DNA of 64,000 nucleotides from Sodalis praecaptivus (GCF_000517425.1 NZ_CP006569.1:310001-374000), one strand, 5' to 3'; positions 48,696-57,855 are shown, counted from the stretch's first letter. Numbers and translations are program-made. The notes: generated from the sequence alone by a model not told the origin.

Positions 48696-49547
48696 ATGTT
48701 TGCCGCCATGAAGAGTTTGCTGGCTGACGCCAGCCGGCGTCGGTACGCGCTGTTAGCCATTAACTGTTTCAATCTGGAAACCGCGCGCGCCACCATCCGC
48801 GCCGCCGAACAGCAGCGGGCGCCGGTGATCCTCAATCTCTACCAGGGCCATTGCGGCCATCTGCCGCCGCGGGTGGCGGTGCCGCTGGTACGCGCGCTGG
48901 CCGATGAGGCCGCCGTACCGGTGACGCTGAGCCTGGATCACGGCAGTGACGCCGCGATCATCGGTCAGGCATTTCGCGCCGGCTTCAGCGGGCTGATGAT
49001 CGATGCCTCCAGCCAGCCGCTGGCGGAGAACATTCGCCAGACGCGCCAGGTGGTGCAACTGGCGGCGACCGATGGCGTCTGCGTGGAGGGCGAGCTGGGC
49101 CATATCGCCGATGCACCGGTGTATCAGATCGCCGATGCGCGGCAGATGATGACCGCGGTGGAGGATGTCGAGCCTTTCCTCCGCCAGACGGGCATCGATC
49201 TGCTGGCGGTATCGGTAGGTACCGCGCACGGCCTCTATCCGCCGGGCGTCACGCCGGAGGTGGATTTCGAGCGGCTGGAGGCCATCCATCGGGTATCGCG
49301 CGTGCCGCTCGCGCTGCACGGCGGCAGCGGCACCCGGCCGGAGGACATACGCCGGGTCAGTCAGCACGGCGTGGCAAAGATGAATGTCGGCGTCGCGGTG
49401 GCCCAGGCCGGGAAAACCGCGCTACACGACGGGCTGCGTCAGCATCCCGATGCCGAACTGGCGGATCTGTTGCGGTTGATGGAATCCGCTTGCCAGGAAG
49501 TTGTGGCCGAGTACCTCGGCTGGTCCGGGTCGGCCCATAAAGCCTGA
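48696..49547 (+). CDS. Class II fructose-bisphosphate/ketose-bisphosphate aldolase family protein (first copy)
   Basis: A 283-residue zinc aldolase of the FbaA/KbaY/GatY family. Asp81 and His82 in LDHGSD, His178 in GTAHGLYPP and His208 in LHGGSG are the catalytic Asp and metal ligands. It probably cleaves a ketose (bis)phosphate that results from the PTS-imported sugar. A second start (MKSLLADASRRR, 12 bases on) is possible. It follows IIC by 11 bases. It is a diverged paralogue of the next gene. Confidence 0.88.
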   Translation: MFAAMKSLLADASRRRYALLAINCFNLETARATIRAAEQQRAPVILNLYQGHCGHLPPRVAVPLVRALADEAAVPVTLSLDHGSDAAIIGQAFRAGFSGLMIDASSQPLAENIRQTRQVVQLAATDGVCVEGELGHIADAPVYQIADARQMMTAVEDVEPFLRQTGIDLLAVSVGTAHGLYPPGVTPEVDFERLEAIHRVSRVPLALHGGSGTRPEDIRRVSQHGVAKMNVGVAVAQAGKTALHDGLRQHPDAELADLLRLMESACQEVVAEYLGWSGSAHKA

Positions 49548-49642
49548 CCCCGGCCGGCATCACCCTTTTCGTCCTGTCCATCGGCGCTGCGGCGCCGGTG
49601 CGGGCCGCGTTTATCCGCAATTCAACCCATAAGGAAGATATC

Positions 49643-50503
49643 ATGCTGATTTCTATGAACGACATCCTGCAACCGACCCGCGAACATCGTTTCGCCATCG
49701 GGGCTTTCAACGTGGCCGATAGCTGCTTTATCCGCGCGGTGGTGGAAGAGGCTGAGGCCACCCGTACCCCGGCTATTATTTCCATTCATCCCAGCGAACA
49801 TGATTTTGTCACCGACGCCTTTTTCGCCTATGTGCGCGAAAGAACGTTAAAAAGTCCAATGCCCTTTGTCTTGCATTTGGATCACGGCGCCTCCATCGAA
49901 CATGTGCAACGCGCCATTCAATGTGGATTCACGTCGGTGATGATCGACGGCTCACTGCTACCCTATGAGGAAAATGTGGCGCTAACCCGCGAGGTGGTGC
50001 GGCTGGCACATGCGGTGGGGGTGTCGGTGGAGGGGGAGCTGGGCACTATCGGCCAGACCGGCAATTCGGTAGAGGGCGGGGTATCGAAAGTTACCTATAC
50101 CGATCCGGCGCAGGCGCAGGATTTTGTCACCCGCACCGGTGTGGATACGCTGGCGGTGGCCATCGGGACCGCGCACGGTATTTATCCGAAGGATGTTAAG
50201 CCGGCGCTGCAAATGCATATTCTGCGCGATATTTGCCAGCGTGTGTCGATCCCGCTGGTACTGCACGGCGGGTCTTCCAATCCAGACGCCGAAATAGCGG
50301 AGGCCGTGACCCTCGGGGTGGGTAAAATCAATATTTCCAGCGATATGAAGTTTGCTTACTTCCAAAAAGCGCGCGAGATACTCAGCCGGGAAAGTTGGTG
50401 GGATCCAAACGTGATTTATCCAGAACCGATCCTGGCGGCTCGCGAGGTGATTCGCAACAAAATGGCGTTGTTTGGTTCCCTCGGTAAGGCCAGTCTTTAT
50501 TAA
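49643..50503 (+). CDS. Class II ketose-bisphosphate aldolase family protein (second copy)
   Basis: A 286-residue class II aldolase. Asp80 and His81 (LDHGAS), His178 (GTAHGIYPK) and His208 (LHGGSS) occupy the same positions as in the first copy, so both appear catalytically equipped. The start at 49643 (MLISMNDILQPTREHRF) has a clear AAGGAAG site six bases upstream; an ATG at 49598 adds 15 unmatched residues. It resembles KbaY/GatY and YdjI-type proteins. Last recognised gene of the PTS operon. Confidence 0.9.
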   Translation: MLISMNDILQPTREHRFAIGAFNVADSCFIRAVVEEAEATRTPAIISIHPSEHDFVTDAFFAYVRERTLKSPMPFVLHLDHGASIEHVQRAIQCGFTSVMIDGSLLPYEENVALTREVVRLAHAVGVSVEGELGTIGQTGNSVEGGVSKVTYTDPAQAQDFVTRTGVDTLAVAIGTAHGIYPKDVKPALQMHILRDICQRVSIPLVLHGGSSNPDAEIAEAVTLGVGKINISSDMKFAYFQKAREILSRESWWDPNVIYPEPILAAREVIRNKMALFGSLGKASLY

Positions 50504-50812
50504 GGTCCCCACAGCATTGCGCTATGGCCACCGTCAACCGCAGGGCGGGGGGCGATGGCCCCCAGGGTAGCCGAATTCACGAGCCCGCCCCCCGCTTTGG
50601 CCGGCGGCAAAAGCCGCGCGGTCAGTCCATTCCCCGCAGGAAAAGTATTTTTTACCGGCGGCGTTGAAAAGCCGCTAACCCCGTCTAAAGTTAATTCGCC
50701 ACCGCCGGAGTGATAGCCCATGGCGGCGGCGCACGCTTTCCTGACCACCATCGTAAACAACGCCTTTATCTACCGCGGCAAAGCCGGCGGCAGGTGACTA
50801 AAGAGAGACTTC
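50504..50812. other. Interval after the aldolase genes
   Basis: About 310 bases without a convincing gene. An 86-codon frame on the minus strand (50500-50760) is Gly/Pro-rich and has no family look. A GACTAAAGAGAGACTTC stretch at the end contains the ribosome binding site for the next gene. Confidence 0.5.
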
Positions 50813-51070
50813 ATGAGCAGCGTAAACGTTGAAACGGAACAGCCGATCGCCTCTCCCGCGACGCTTCCGGCCGCCGGGGCGGCTGGGGCAGACGGTCTGC
50901 TGACGACGATTATTGAAGAAATACAATTGACCGGCCGTCCCGTCACCCATAAATTGATTTTGGCGGTATTGCTTGAGCGCCTGGAAACCGAACATGATCC
51001 GCAGATGCAGGATCGCTATCGAGAGGCGTTGAATAGCTTTATGCATACCAGCGTCATGGACGATATTTGA
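50813..51070 (+). CDS. AriR/YmgB-like small regulator
   Basis: An 85-residue helical protein. The segment from about residue 27 (LLTTIIEEIQLTGRPVTHKLILAVLLERLETEHD, followed by ...RYREAL) aligns with E. coli YmgB/AriR, whose core reads VTNLMLSG...NKNIILSLIHSLETTSD. That family comprises small helical dimers involved in biofilm, acid-resistance and Rcs signalling; some act as connectors that affect two-component systems. The N-terminal 26 residues are low complexity and Ala-rich. It is a single gene with a GAGAGAC ribosome binding site. Family membership is moderately sure; the role is inferred. Confidence 0.6.
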   Translation: MSSVNVETEQPIASPATLPAAGAAGADGLLTTIIEEIQLTGRPVTHKLILAVLLERLETEHDPQMQDRYREALNSFMHTSVMDDI

Positions 51071-51280
51071 CCCCTCGCGCTGGCGTGCGCCGTTGCCGGC
51101 CGCGCGGCGCAATGCCCCTGCTGCGGCACAGGGCAAGCGCCGCAGGGCTTTGATGCTGCACTGGCAGGCGCCGACGCGGACAGCCGACGCCCGGTTACGC
51201 TTTTGCTGCGCGGCCCGGCTAGGATAATCCTTGCCGCGCTGTTTTGCGGCGCGTGCTTCATCCGCTTGCGAGGTGTACCG

Positions 51281-52078
51281 ATGGCAATCGATTTTCATGC
51301 TGGCTCTAATCAATATTCTTATGCCCGCCGCGTAGCCCATGCCGGTTGGGGAGATTTTATTCAACAGCGGGTGGATGCCGCCGGTAAAGCGATCGCCGAT
51401 ATCGGCTGCGGCGGCGGCATTTATAGCGCTGCCTGGGCCGGGTTAGGCGCCCGACAGGTCACCGGCGTCGATTTTTCCGCGCAGATGTTGCAAGATGCGC
51501 AGGAAACCGTGCAGGGATTAACCAATGTGGCGTTTGTGCAGGGCGACGCGGCCGCGACCGGTCTGGCGGACGCCAGTCAGGATATCGTTTTCGCCCGCGC
51601 CCTCATTCACCATTTCGACTCGCCGCAGCCGTTCTTGCATGAAGCATGGCGCATCCTCGCGCCGGGGGGACTTCTGCTGATTCAGGATCGGACGCCGGAA
51701 GATGTCTTCTTGCCGGGATCGCCCGAGCATATGCGCGGCTGGTTTTTCGATCTGTTCCCGCCGTTGGCCGCCATTGAAAGGGCGCGTCGCCCGCCGCGCT
51801 CGGTGATTGAAGCGGCGATAACGACGGCGGGATTTGAACTGCGTCCGACTACCACCCTGTGGGAGACGCGGCGCGAGTACGCCGATAGCGCCGCGTTGGC
51901 GGCGGATTTACGCGGCCGCACCGGGCGCTCAATCCTGCATGAATTAAGCGATGAAGCGCTGGAGCAGATGATTGCTTATATTCTCGCGCGCTTGCCGGCG
52001 GGACAGCCGATCGTAGAAAACGATCGCTGGACGTTTTGGTGGGCGCAAAAACCGGACGTTGCTGGCAATGGTTTATAG
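51281..52078 (+). CDS. SAM-dependent methyltransferase
   Basis: A 265-residue class I methyltransferase. DIGCGGG (40-46) is motif I, GVDFSAQML carries the acidic residue that binds the SAM ribose, and FARALIHHFDSPQPFLHEAWRILAPGGLLLIQD covers motifs II-III of the UbiE/Methyltransf_11 group. I chose the ATG at 51281, seven bases after GAGG; the ATG at 51203 adds a Leu/Ala-rich leader that I judge unlikely. The substrate is not identifiable, and the neighbours give no clue. Confidence 0.85.
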   Translation: MAIDFHAGSNQYSYARRVAHAGWGDFIQQRVDAAGKAIADIGCGGGIYSAAWAGLGARQVTGVDFSAQMLQDAQETVQGLTNVAFVQGDAAATGLADASQDIVFARALIHHFDSPQPFLHEAWRILAPGGLLLIQDRTPEDVFLPGSPEHMRGWFFDLFPPLAAIERARRPPRSVIEAAITTAGFELRPTTTLWETRREYADSAALAADLRGRTGRSILHELSDEALEQMIAYILARLPAGQPIVENDRWTFWWAQKPDVAGNGL

Positions 52079-52379
52079 ACGAGCCTATGCGCCGCTGTTG
52101 GTCTGGTAAGGCTACCCTGCGGGTCGGCTTGGCTCTGCGTGTACTGAAAAAAAAAGCCGGTGGCACCTGGAACGTCCTGTTCCGGCCCCCGGCCAGTAAG
52201 CAAATTCCCTACGCCGTTAGGCGTTTTGCTATAAATACAAGTTGGTAGAAAGCAAAAATGCACTGCCCGGTCATTTTTCAACGCCGGGCAATTTTCGTCA
52301 AGCTGCACTAAAGGATAGGCCCGCCGTCTGGCGCGGGTCTCCAGCGCTTTTATTTCACTCGCCGGCAAGGAGGCGATAG
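52079..52379. other. Interval before the FAH-family gene
   Basis: About 300 bases without a convincing gene. It contains a nine-base A run at 52146-52155 and a GCCCGG...CCGGGC inverted repeat around 52266-52292 that could form a weak hairpin. AAGGAGGCG just before the next gene is a strong ribosome binding site. Confidence 0.5.
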
Positions 52380-53225
52380 ATGAAACTATTACGTTACGGT
52401 CCGCCGGGCGCAGAGCGTCCGGCACTCCTGGATGGCGACGGCCAATTGCGCTCTCTCGCCGGAGAGATAGAGGATATCGCCGGCGAGACGTTATTGCCGG
52501 CGGCGCTTGACCGCCTGCGCGCTCTGGATCCCGCTACGCTGCCAAAGGTGGCGGGCGATCCGCGCATTGGCCCCTGCGTCGGCCGGGTTGGTAAATTCGT
52601 TTGTATCGGGTTGAATTATGCCGATCATGCGGCCGAAACCGGCGCGGCAATCCCTACCGAGCCTATCGTATTCAATAAATGGATCAGCGCTATCAGCGGT
52701 CCTTTTGATGCGCTGCATATCCCGCGCGGCTCGCTGAAAACCGATTGGGAGGTGGAGCTTGGCGTGGTGATCGGTCAAGGCGGCCGAGATATCCCCGAAC
52801 AAGACGCCCTACAGCACGTGGCGGGCTACTGCGTAGTGAATGATGTGTCCGAGCGGAACTGGCAGCTGGAGCGAGGGGGCACCTGGGATAAAGGCAAGGG
52901 CTATGACAGTTTCGGTCCCATCGGTCCCTGGCTGGTGACCGCCGATGAAATCGCCGATCCACAAGCGTTGCAGCTCTGGCTCGAAGTGGAGGGTAAGCGC
53001 TATCAAGCGGGATCCACGGCGACGATGATTTTCTCCGTCAAAGAAATCATCAGCTACCTGAGCCGGTTCATGCGTCTGGTGCCGGGGGATATTATCGCCA
53101 CCGGCACGCCCCCCGGGGTGGGGATGGGGCAAAAACCGCAGCCGGTTTTCTTGCGGGCCGGCCAGCGGCTGCGGTTGGGCGTTGAGGGGCTCGGCGAGCA
53201 ACGGCAACTCACGGTACAGGACTGA
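52380..53225 (+). CDS. Fumarylacetoacetate hydrolase-family protein
   Basis: A 281-residue FAH-fold metalloenzyme. KFVCIGLNYADHAAETGAAIP begins the catalytic domain; Glu124 and Glu126 in DWEVELGVVIG and Asp155 in CVVNDVSERNWQ are the metal ligands, and ATGTPPGVGMGQKP is the family C-terminal signature. Close relatives include ureidoglycolate lyases, FAHD1-type acylpyruvases and 2,4-diketo-3-deoxy-L-rhamnonate/fuconate hydrolases. A sugar-acid hydrolase role would suit this catabolic neighbourhood but is not shown. It is convergent with hemY. Confidence 0.87.
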   Translation: MKLLRYGPPGAERPALLDGDGQLRSLAGEIEDIAGETLLPAALDRLRALDPATLPKVAGDPRIGPCVGRVGKFVCIGLNYADHAAETGAAIPTEPIVFNKWISAISGPFDALHIPRGSLKTDWEVELGVVIGQGGRDIPEQDALQHVAGYCVVNDVSERNWQLERGGTWDKGKGYDSFGPIGPWLVTADEIADPQALQLWLEVEGKRYQAGSTATMIFSVKEIISYLSRFMRLVPGDIIATGTPPGVGMGQKPQPVFLRAGQRLRLGVEGLGEQRQLTVQD

Positions 53226-53286
53226 CGAACGGCCGCGCACTAGCGTCATAGACAAAGCGGCCTCTTCGGCCGCAGGCAGCAAGAGT

Positions 53287-53442
53287 CAATGGGGCATTCT
53301 GCTCAGGCGGGTAGGCAGCAAAGCTGGAGCGGCATGCGGCTTCTTGCTCCCGCAAGCCGCCGGCAATGGGCAATGGAGCATTTTGCGCAGGCAGACAGGC
53401 GCTATAGCCGGAGCGGCATCGCGCTCCGGCAAGCCGGCCTCA
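53287..53442. repeat. 84-base imperfect tandem repeat with internal hairpins
   Basis: The unit beginning CAATGGGGCATTCTGCTCAGG at 53287 recurs at 53371 as CAATGGAGCATTTTGCGCAGG and continues with recognisable similarity to about 53442. Each copy contains an inverted repeat (GCGGCTT/AAGCCGC in the first, GCCGGAGC/GCTCCGGC in the second). It sits between convergent genes, a typical place for REP/BIME-like elements that end or protect transcripts. Confidence 0.7.
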
Positions 53443-54738
53443 AGGGCGAGGATCGGCGGGGGGCGTTTTAACCGGCTCTGCCCGGGTGTCGTCCGCCGGC
53501 GTTTGGGGAGCCAGGGACGCGCCGGATGGAGCGGGGGTTTTGCTTGGCGGCGCGGCCAGCGTCAGCATTAACCCCTCGCGGCGCATCTGCGCCGACTCCT
53601 CCGGCTTATGCAGCCGGTCGAGCACATCCGCCAGCCAGGCGTAATCGTGGGCGTCCGGGCGCTGCTTAAGCGCGGCGCGAAAGGCGTCGGCCGCGGCCTG
53701 CCATTCGCCGCGTTTCATCAACAACTGCCCCAGCGTACTGCTTAAGAGCGGCGTGTCTCCCTGCTGGCGGATTTGCAGCCGCAGCGCTTTCTCTACCTGC
53801 TCGGGATCGCCGCTCTTCAGGCGCGGCAGCAGCAGCAGCAGCAGCAGTTCATCGTCGGTGCGATGTTTAAGCGCCTTCACAATGAGACGCTGCGCGGTGT
53901 CGTGATCGTTGCATTCGATGAGGTGTTCGGCCAACGCCACCTGTAGCGAGGCGTCGTTGCGCACTTTCCGACTTTGATCGCGCCACCAGCGGTTCAACCC
54001 CTCGCTGCCCTGATTTTCCATGATCTGGTCCATCAGCCCGTTAAAAGCCTGATACTGCAGGCGATTTATTGTCGCCTCGTCGTATACCTGAACTTTGCGC
54101 ATTGCCGGCAGAATATCCAGCAGCGATTGCCAGGCGTGCGTGCGGATGAAGGCCTGTTCCGCCAGGCGCAGCACTTCGGGATGGCGCGGTGCGGTTTCCA
54201 GCAGACGGTCGACGCCGTGGCGGGCGGCATGATCCTCATGGCGCGCGAGTTGGATGCGCACCCGGGTAATGTCTACCGGTAGCTGATCGTTGTCCGCCAC
54301 TTCCGCCGCGCGGGCCAGATACTGATTAGTGCGTAACTCGTCCCCGCGCTGCTGCGCGGCCTCCGCCGCCAGCAGATAGTTAACCACCGGCTGGTCGGCG
54401 TGATCGGCGTTGCGCGCCAGGAGTTTTTCCACCTGACGGTAATCCCCTTCGGCCAGCTTCATCAACGCCGCGCGGGTGTGCTTGCGGGCGCGATGATTTT
54501 TACGGCCGTGAAACCAGCGGCGGGTACGCGCCCCGGTCCGAAACAGCCGGCGGATTGCCCATTCGATGATAAACAACACGATAAACGTCAGGATCAGAAT
54601 AATCACCAGACCGGTGACGCTGGTTTCAATATTGTAATTATCGGTCTGGATCAACACATATCCCTGATGACCGGCGATCAGCGGGCCGAGCACAATGCCC
54701 GCGAACAGCAGGATGAACAGCAATAAGACCTTGATCAT
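53440..54738 (-). CDS. hemY: Haem-biosynthesis-associated TPR protein HemY
   Basis: An inner-membrane protein of the haem operon with two N-terminal membrane helices (about 3-24 and 41-62) and a periplasmic domain of tetratricopeptide-like helices. Its exact role in protoporphyrin metabolism is unsettled. The 432 residues exceed E. coli HemY (398) because of a Pro/Ala-rich C-terminal tail (SKTPAPSGASLAPQTPADD). A run of seven Leu is encoded by a six-unit CTG repeat (53827-53844 on the plus strand). It follows hemX by three bases and ends at the 84-base repeat. Confidence 0.93.
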   Translation of the reverse strand: MIKVLLLFILLFAGIVLGPLIAGHQGYVLIQTDNYNIETSVTGLVIILILTFIVLFIIEWAIRRLFRTGARTRRWFHGRKNHRARKHTRAALMKLAEGDYRQVEKLLARNADHADQPVVNYLLAAEAAQQRGDELRTNQYLARAAEVADNDQLPVDITRVRIQLARHEDHAARHGVDRLLETAPRHPEVLRLAEQAFIRTHAWQSLLDILPAMRKVQVYDEATINRLQYQAFNGLMDQIMENQGSEGLNRWWRDQSRKVRNDASLQVALAEHLIECNDHDTAQRLIVKALKHRTDDELLLLLLLPRLKSGDPEQVEKALRLQIRQQGDTPLLSSTLGQLLMKRGEWQAAADAFRAALKQRPDAHDYAWLADVLDRLHKPEESAQMRREGLMLTLAAPPSKTPAPSGASLAPQTPADDTRAEPVKTPPADPRP

Positions 54739-54741
54739 CGC

Positions 54742-55959
54742 TTATTCTCCCTGTGCGGCGGGGGCCGCCGGCTGGGCCAGCAGGTTGCGTACCCGGGTCT
54801 GCATCAGTTTATCCAGCAGCGGCTGGCTTTGCAGACTGTCCGGCAGGTTCATGGTGATATCCTCCTGGCCCAAAGCGTCAAGCTGGCTCAGGAAAGCGCG
54901 GGTATTGGCATCGTCGGCATCGAAATAGGCGCGCACCCAGGTGGATACGGAATCCAGCGACTGCTGATAGATTTCATTCTGGTGGCGCGGTACCGCCTGG
55001 GCGGCGACCAGCAGCCGGGCGCGAATATTTTCCCGCAGGTAAACATCCTGATTCGGCGCCAGCAGCGGCTCGGCGCCGGTATCGCGGCGGCGCACGGTAA
55101 TGAAATCGTTCATGAAATTATGCCAGCTTTTGCTGAGGTTCTGCCGCCACTCTTGAATTGACCCCGATAATTCGCCGCTGTCGCTATCCATGGGGGATTC
55201 GTCGCTGTCGTTATCCGCCAGCCGTAGGTTGTCCACCTGGTTGGTCAACTGGTTGAGTTTTAAGATAATGCCATCGAAATCTATCTGGCTGACGCCGGCC
55301 AGCGTGCCAATATCTTCGGTGATCGCCCGCCGCGCCTCGGTCAGGCTGGGATCGTTCATTTGCGCCAGGCTGGCGTCAGCGCTTTTCAGCAGTGCGCCGG
55401 CGGTGACGACATCCCGGTCGCTCCACAATTTGCGTCCGGCCATTTTCACCAGGAAATCCGCCTGCGACAGCAGCCAGGTATTGGCGTTAGTCCCGGTGAT
55501 GGCCGTCAGTTTGTTCTGCAAATCCTCCAGCTCGCGCCCCTGGGCCGCCTGCTGCGCCCGCGCAGCGTCGAGCGCTTGCCGCTGGGCGGCCAGTGACTCC
55601 TGGTATTGCTGGCGTTGCGTCTGCTGCGCCTGATTGAGTTCATCGAGACTCGCCTGCAGTTGCGCGCGCGCGGCCTCCTGTTGATGCGCCTGCTGGCGCG
55701 CGGCGATATAGACGCCAATCGCCAGTAAAACGGCTATGACCAGGGCCAACGCCGCCAGTATCAGCGCCAGCGGCCGCCGGCCGCCGGCCGTTTTGCCCGG
55801 TTTGCCGTTACCGGCGGGCGGAATCTTCCCCCCCGCGGGCCGCGAGGGTGCAGCGGGCCGTGGCTCGGCGTCGCCGGAAAGCGGGGTCGAAGCATGCGGG
55901 CTATCTGCCTTCCTGGTCGCGTCATCCTGCGGGATCGTTGGAGTAGTGTGTTCCGTCAT
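54742..55959 (-). CDS. hemX: HemX, membrane protein of the haem operon
   Basis: An inner-membrane protein of the hemCDXY operon, of unknown biochemical role (often mislabelled as uroporphyrin-III methyltransferase). The cytosolic N-terminus is Pro/Ala-rich; one membrane helix lies at about 64-86, followed by a Gln/Ala-rich coiled coil (about 88-145) and a conserved C-terminal domain ([65 protein letters not shown]). I used the ATG at 55959 (MTEHTTPT), giving 405 residues; the frame is open to 56100, inside hemD. Confidence 0.94.
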   Translation of the reverse strand: MTEHTTPTIPQDDATRKADSPHASTPLSGDAEPRPAAPSRPAGGKIPPAGNGKPGKTAGGRRPLALILAALALVIAVLLAIGVYIAARQQAHQQEAARAQLQASLDELNQAQQTQRQQYQESLAAQRQALDAARAQQAAQGRELEDLQNKLTAITGTNANTWLLSQADFLVKMAGRKLWSDRDVVTAGALLKSADASLAQMNDPSLTEARRAITEDIGTLAGVSQIDFDGIILKLNQLTNQVDNLRLADNDSDESPMDSDSGELSGSIQEWRQNLSKSWHNFMNDFITVRRRDTGAEPLLAPNQDVYLRENIRARLLVAAQAVPRHQNEIYQQSLDSVSTWVRAYFDADDANTRAFLSQLDALGQEDITMNLPDSLQSQPLLDKLMQTRVRNLLAQPAAPAAQGE

Positions 55960-55982
55960 GTTGGCCTGTCCCATGATTAAAT

Positions 55983-56723
55983 TTAGAGCAATACGCGCAT
56001 CAATGCATCGTTGTCTGCCGCGTTCGCTACGACGATGTCCGTCCAGCCCAATTGGCGGGCAAGCATGGCTAAACGTTCGCTGACCACTATCAGCCGGCAT
56101 GGCATCAGCCAGGTGCGGCGATAGTATTCAGGCATTAAAGTATAGAATTGTTGTAACATTTCGCCGCTGGTAATTACCAGCGTGTCGATGCCCAGCGTTC
56201 GCATGCGTCGGCCCTGCTCTTCGCCGTCATAATGTATCGGGCTGCGGCGGTAGCATTCGCAATAGGTGGCCTGCACGCCGCGCTGGCGCAACGTTTGCTC
56301 CAGCACGTCCCGTCCGCCGTTGCCGCGCAGGATAAGCGCGCGCTTGCCGTTGATGCGCGCCAGCGCCGGCAGACGCAGCAAATCCTCGCTGGTTTCTCCC
56401 TCGTCGGGGTAGCTGACCGGCAATCCGCTCAGGCCATTCAGCCGCAGGCCGGTGCTGCGCCCCACGGCGAAATAGTGCAACCCGGCCGGCCAACTGACGC
56501 CCTGCTGCATCAGCCAGGGGTGAGCGTAGTTGATGGCATGCTGTGAGACGATAAACAGTAAATCGCCGTCAGACAGATCGGCGAGACGTTGCGGAAGATG
56601 CGGCAGATCATTGCCGGGAGTAAAGTCGATAAGCGGCAGATGCCAAGCGGATTTGCCGCGGGCGCGAAGCCTGTTCACCAGTTGCTCGCCCGCGGGCGAT
56701 GGGCGGGTGACGAGGATGCTCAT
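55983..56723 (-). CDS. hemD: Uroporphyrinogen-III synthase
   Basis: This enzyme closes the linear tetrapyrrole hydroxymethylbilane with inversion of ring D, giving uroporphyrinogen III. It has 246 residues, the same as E. coli. The two-domain fold is low in sequence conservation, but [20 protein letters not shown], the [12 protein letters not shown] segment, and the [16 protein letters not shown] region with the catalytic-loop Ser/Thr are recognisable. Its start overlaps the hemC stop by four bases. Confidence 0.94.
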   Translation of the reverse strand: MSILVTRPSPAGEQLVNRLRARGKSAWHLPLIDFTPGNDLPHLPQRLADLSDGDLLFIVSQHAINYAHPWLMQQGVSWPAGLHYFAVGRSTGLRLNGLSGLPVSYPDEGETSEDLLRLPALARINGKRALILRGNGGRDVLEQTLRQRGVQATYCECYRRSPIHYDGEEQGRRMRTLGIDTLVITSGEMLQQFYTLMPEYYRRTWLMPCRLIVVSERLAMLARQLGWTDIVVANAADNDALMRVLL

Positions 56724-57661
56724 TGCGGTGGATCGTCCTGATAAACCTGGGCCAAGATGGCGCGAGCGCCGCGATCCAGCAGATCGTCAGCCAGGCGCAG
56801 GCCGAGCTGCTCCGCCTGCGCCAGCGGCGCCCGTCCTTCACTGCGAATGACGGTGGTGCCGTCCGGCGACCCCACCAGGGCGCGCAGCCAGACTTGATCG
56901 CCGTCGAGCACGGCATAACTGCCGATAGGCACCTGGCACCCGCCCTGCAGGCGGGCGTTCATGGCACGTTCGGCACCGACGCGCACAGCGGTTTCCCGGT
57001 GATGCAGCGGCGCCAGCAGCGCCAGCGTGCGGGCATCGTCCAGCCGGCATTCGATGCCGACCGCCCCTTGACCTACCGCCGGCAGCGAGTCCGCCGGATC
57101 AATGGCCTGACGGATGCGATCCTCCAGTCCCAGCCGTTTCAGACCGGCGACCGCCAGGATGATGGCATCAAAGTCGCCCCGGTCGAGTTTTGCCAACCGC
57201 GTGCCGACATTGCCGCGCAGATCGCGCACCTGCAAATCAGGACGCCGTTCGCGCAGCTGGCACTGCCGGCGCAGGCTTGAGGTGCCGATAATCGCCCCTG
57301 GCGGCAGCGCGCCAAGATTGGCGTAATGTGAACTGACAAAGGCGTCGCGCGGATCGTCGCGCTCGCACAGCACACAAAGTCCCAGACCGTCGGGAAAAGA
57401 GACCGTGACATCCTTCATCGAATGGACGGCGATATCGGCGCGATGTTCCAGGAGCGCCCGTTCCAATTCCTTGATGAACAAGCCCTTACCGCCCACTTTT
57501 GCCAGCGGGGTATCAAGGAGGATGTCGCCGCGGGTCACCAGGGGCACCAGCGCCACCTGCAAATGCGGATGGTGGCGCAGCAATGCATCACGCACGTAGC
57601 CCGCCTGCCAAAGCGCCAGAGGGCTCTGTCGGGTGGCGATTCTGAGAAGGTTGTCTTGCAT
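56720..57661 (-). CDS. hemC: Porphobilinogen deaminase
   Basis: Hydroxymethylbilane synthase joins four porphobilinogen units on a covalent dipyrromethane cofactor. The cofactor cysteine lies in [11 protein letters not shown] (about residue 242). Other conserved segments are [35 protein letters not shown] and [13 protein letters not shown] used the ATG at 57661 ([12 protein letters not shown]), giving 313 residues as in E. coli; in-frame ATGs at 57667 and 57682 are alternatives. First gene of hemCDXY, divergent from cyaA. Confidence 0.96.
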   Translation of the reverse strand: MQDNLLRIATRQSPLALWQAGYVRDALLRHHPHLQVALVPLVTRGDILLDTPLAKVGGKGLFIKELERALLEHRADIAVHSMKDVTVSFPDGLGLCVLCERDDPRDAFVSSHYANLGALPPGAIIGTSSLRRQCQLRERRPDLQVRDLRGNVGTRLAKLDRGDFDAIILAVAGLKRLGLEDRIRQAIDPADSLPAVGQGAVGIECRLDDARTLALLAPLHHRETAVRVGAERAMNARLQGGCQVPIGSYAVLDGDQVWLRALVGSPDGTTVIRSEGRAPLAQAEQLGLRLADDLLDRGARAILAQVYQDDPPQ

Positions 57662-57835
57662 AGTCATTACCGATTTTATCATTCACCCACCATCCTAACA
57701 CCGATAGTGAAGCACTGTCAGTTTTCGGCGCCGGCTAAGCGAGGCGGGAAGGGAGAAAAAAGGAATAACAAGTTGCCGTTGGGGAAAGTGCTATACTCAC
57801 TGGGTAGCTTAACTTTCTTTACGGTCAATCAGCAA

Positions 57836-57855
57836 GGTGTTAGATTGATCACGTT
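57836..57855 (+). promoter_or_regulatory. CRP-cAMP site in the cyaA promoter
   Basis: GGTGTTAGATTGATCACGTT has the TGTTA-N6-TCACG arrangement and closely resembles the CRP site that overlaps the E. coli cyaAp2 promoter, where CRP-cAMP represses adenylate cyclase synthesis. It lies about 100 bases upstream of the cyaA start. Confidence 0.7.

Noticed and set aside
50500-50760. 86-codon minus-strand frame after the aldolases
   Set aside because: Gly/Pro-rich, no family resemblance, no ribosome binding site; probably chance in GC-rich DNA.
52036-52248. 70-codon frame overlapping the methyltransferase 3' end
   Set aside because: It is an out-of-frame overlap with a poly-Lys run and no homologue look.
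57773-57797. cyaA promoter from TTGCCG and TATACT
   Set aside because: The spacer is only 13 bases, too short for a sigma-70 promoter.
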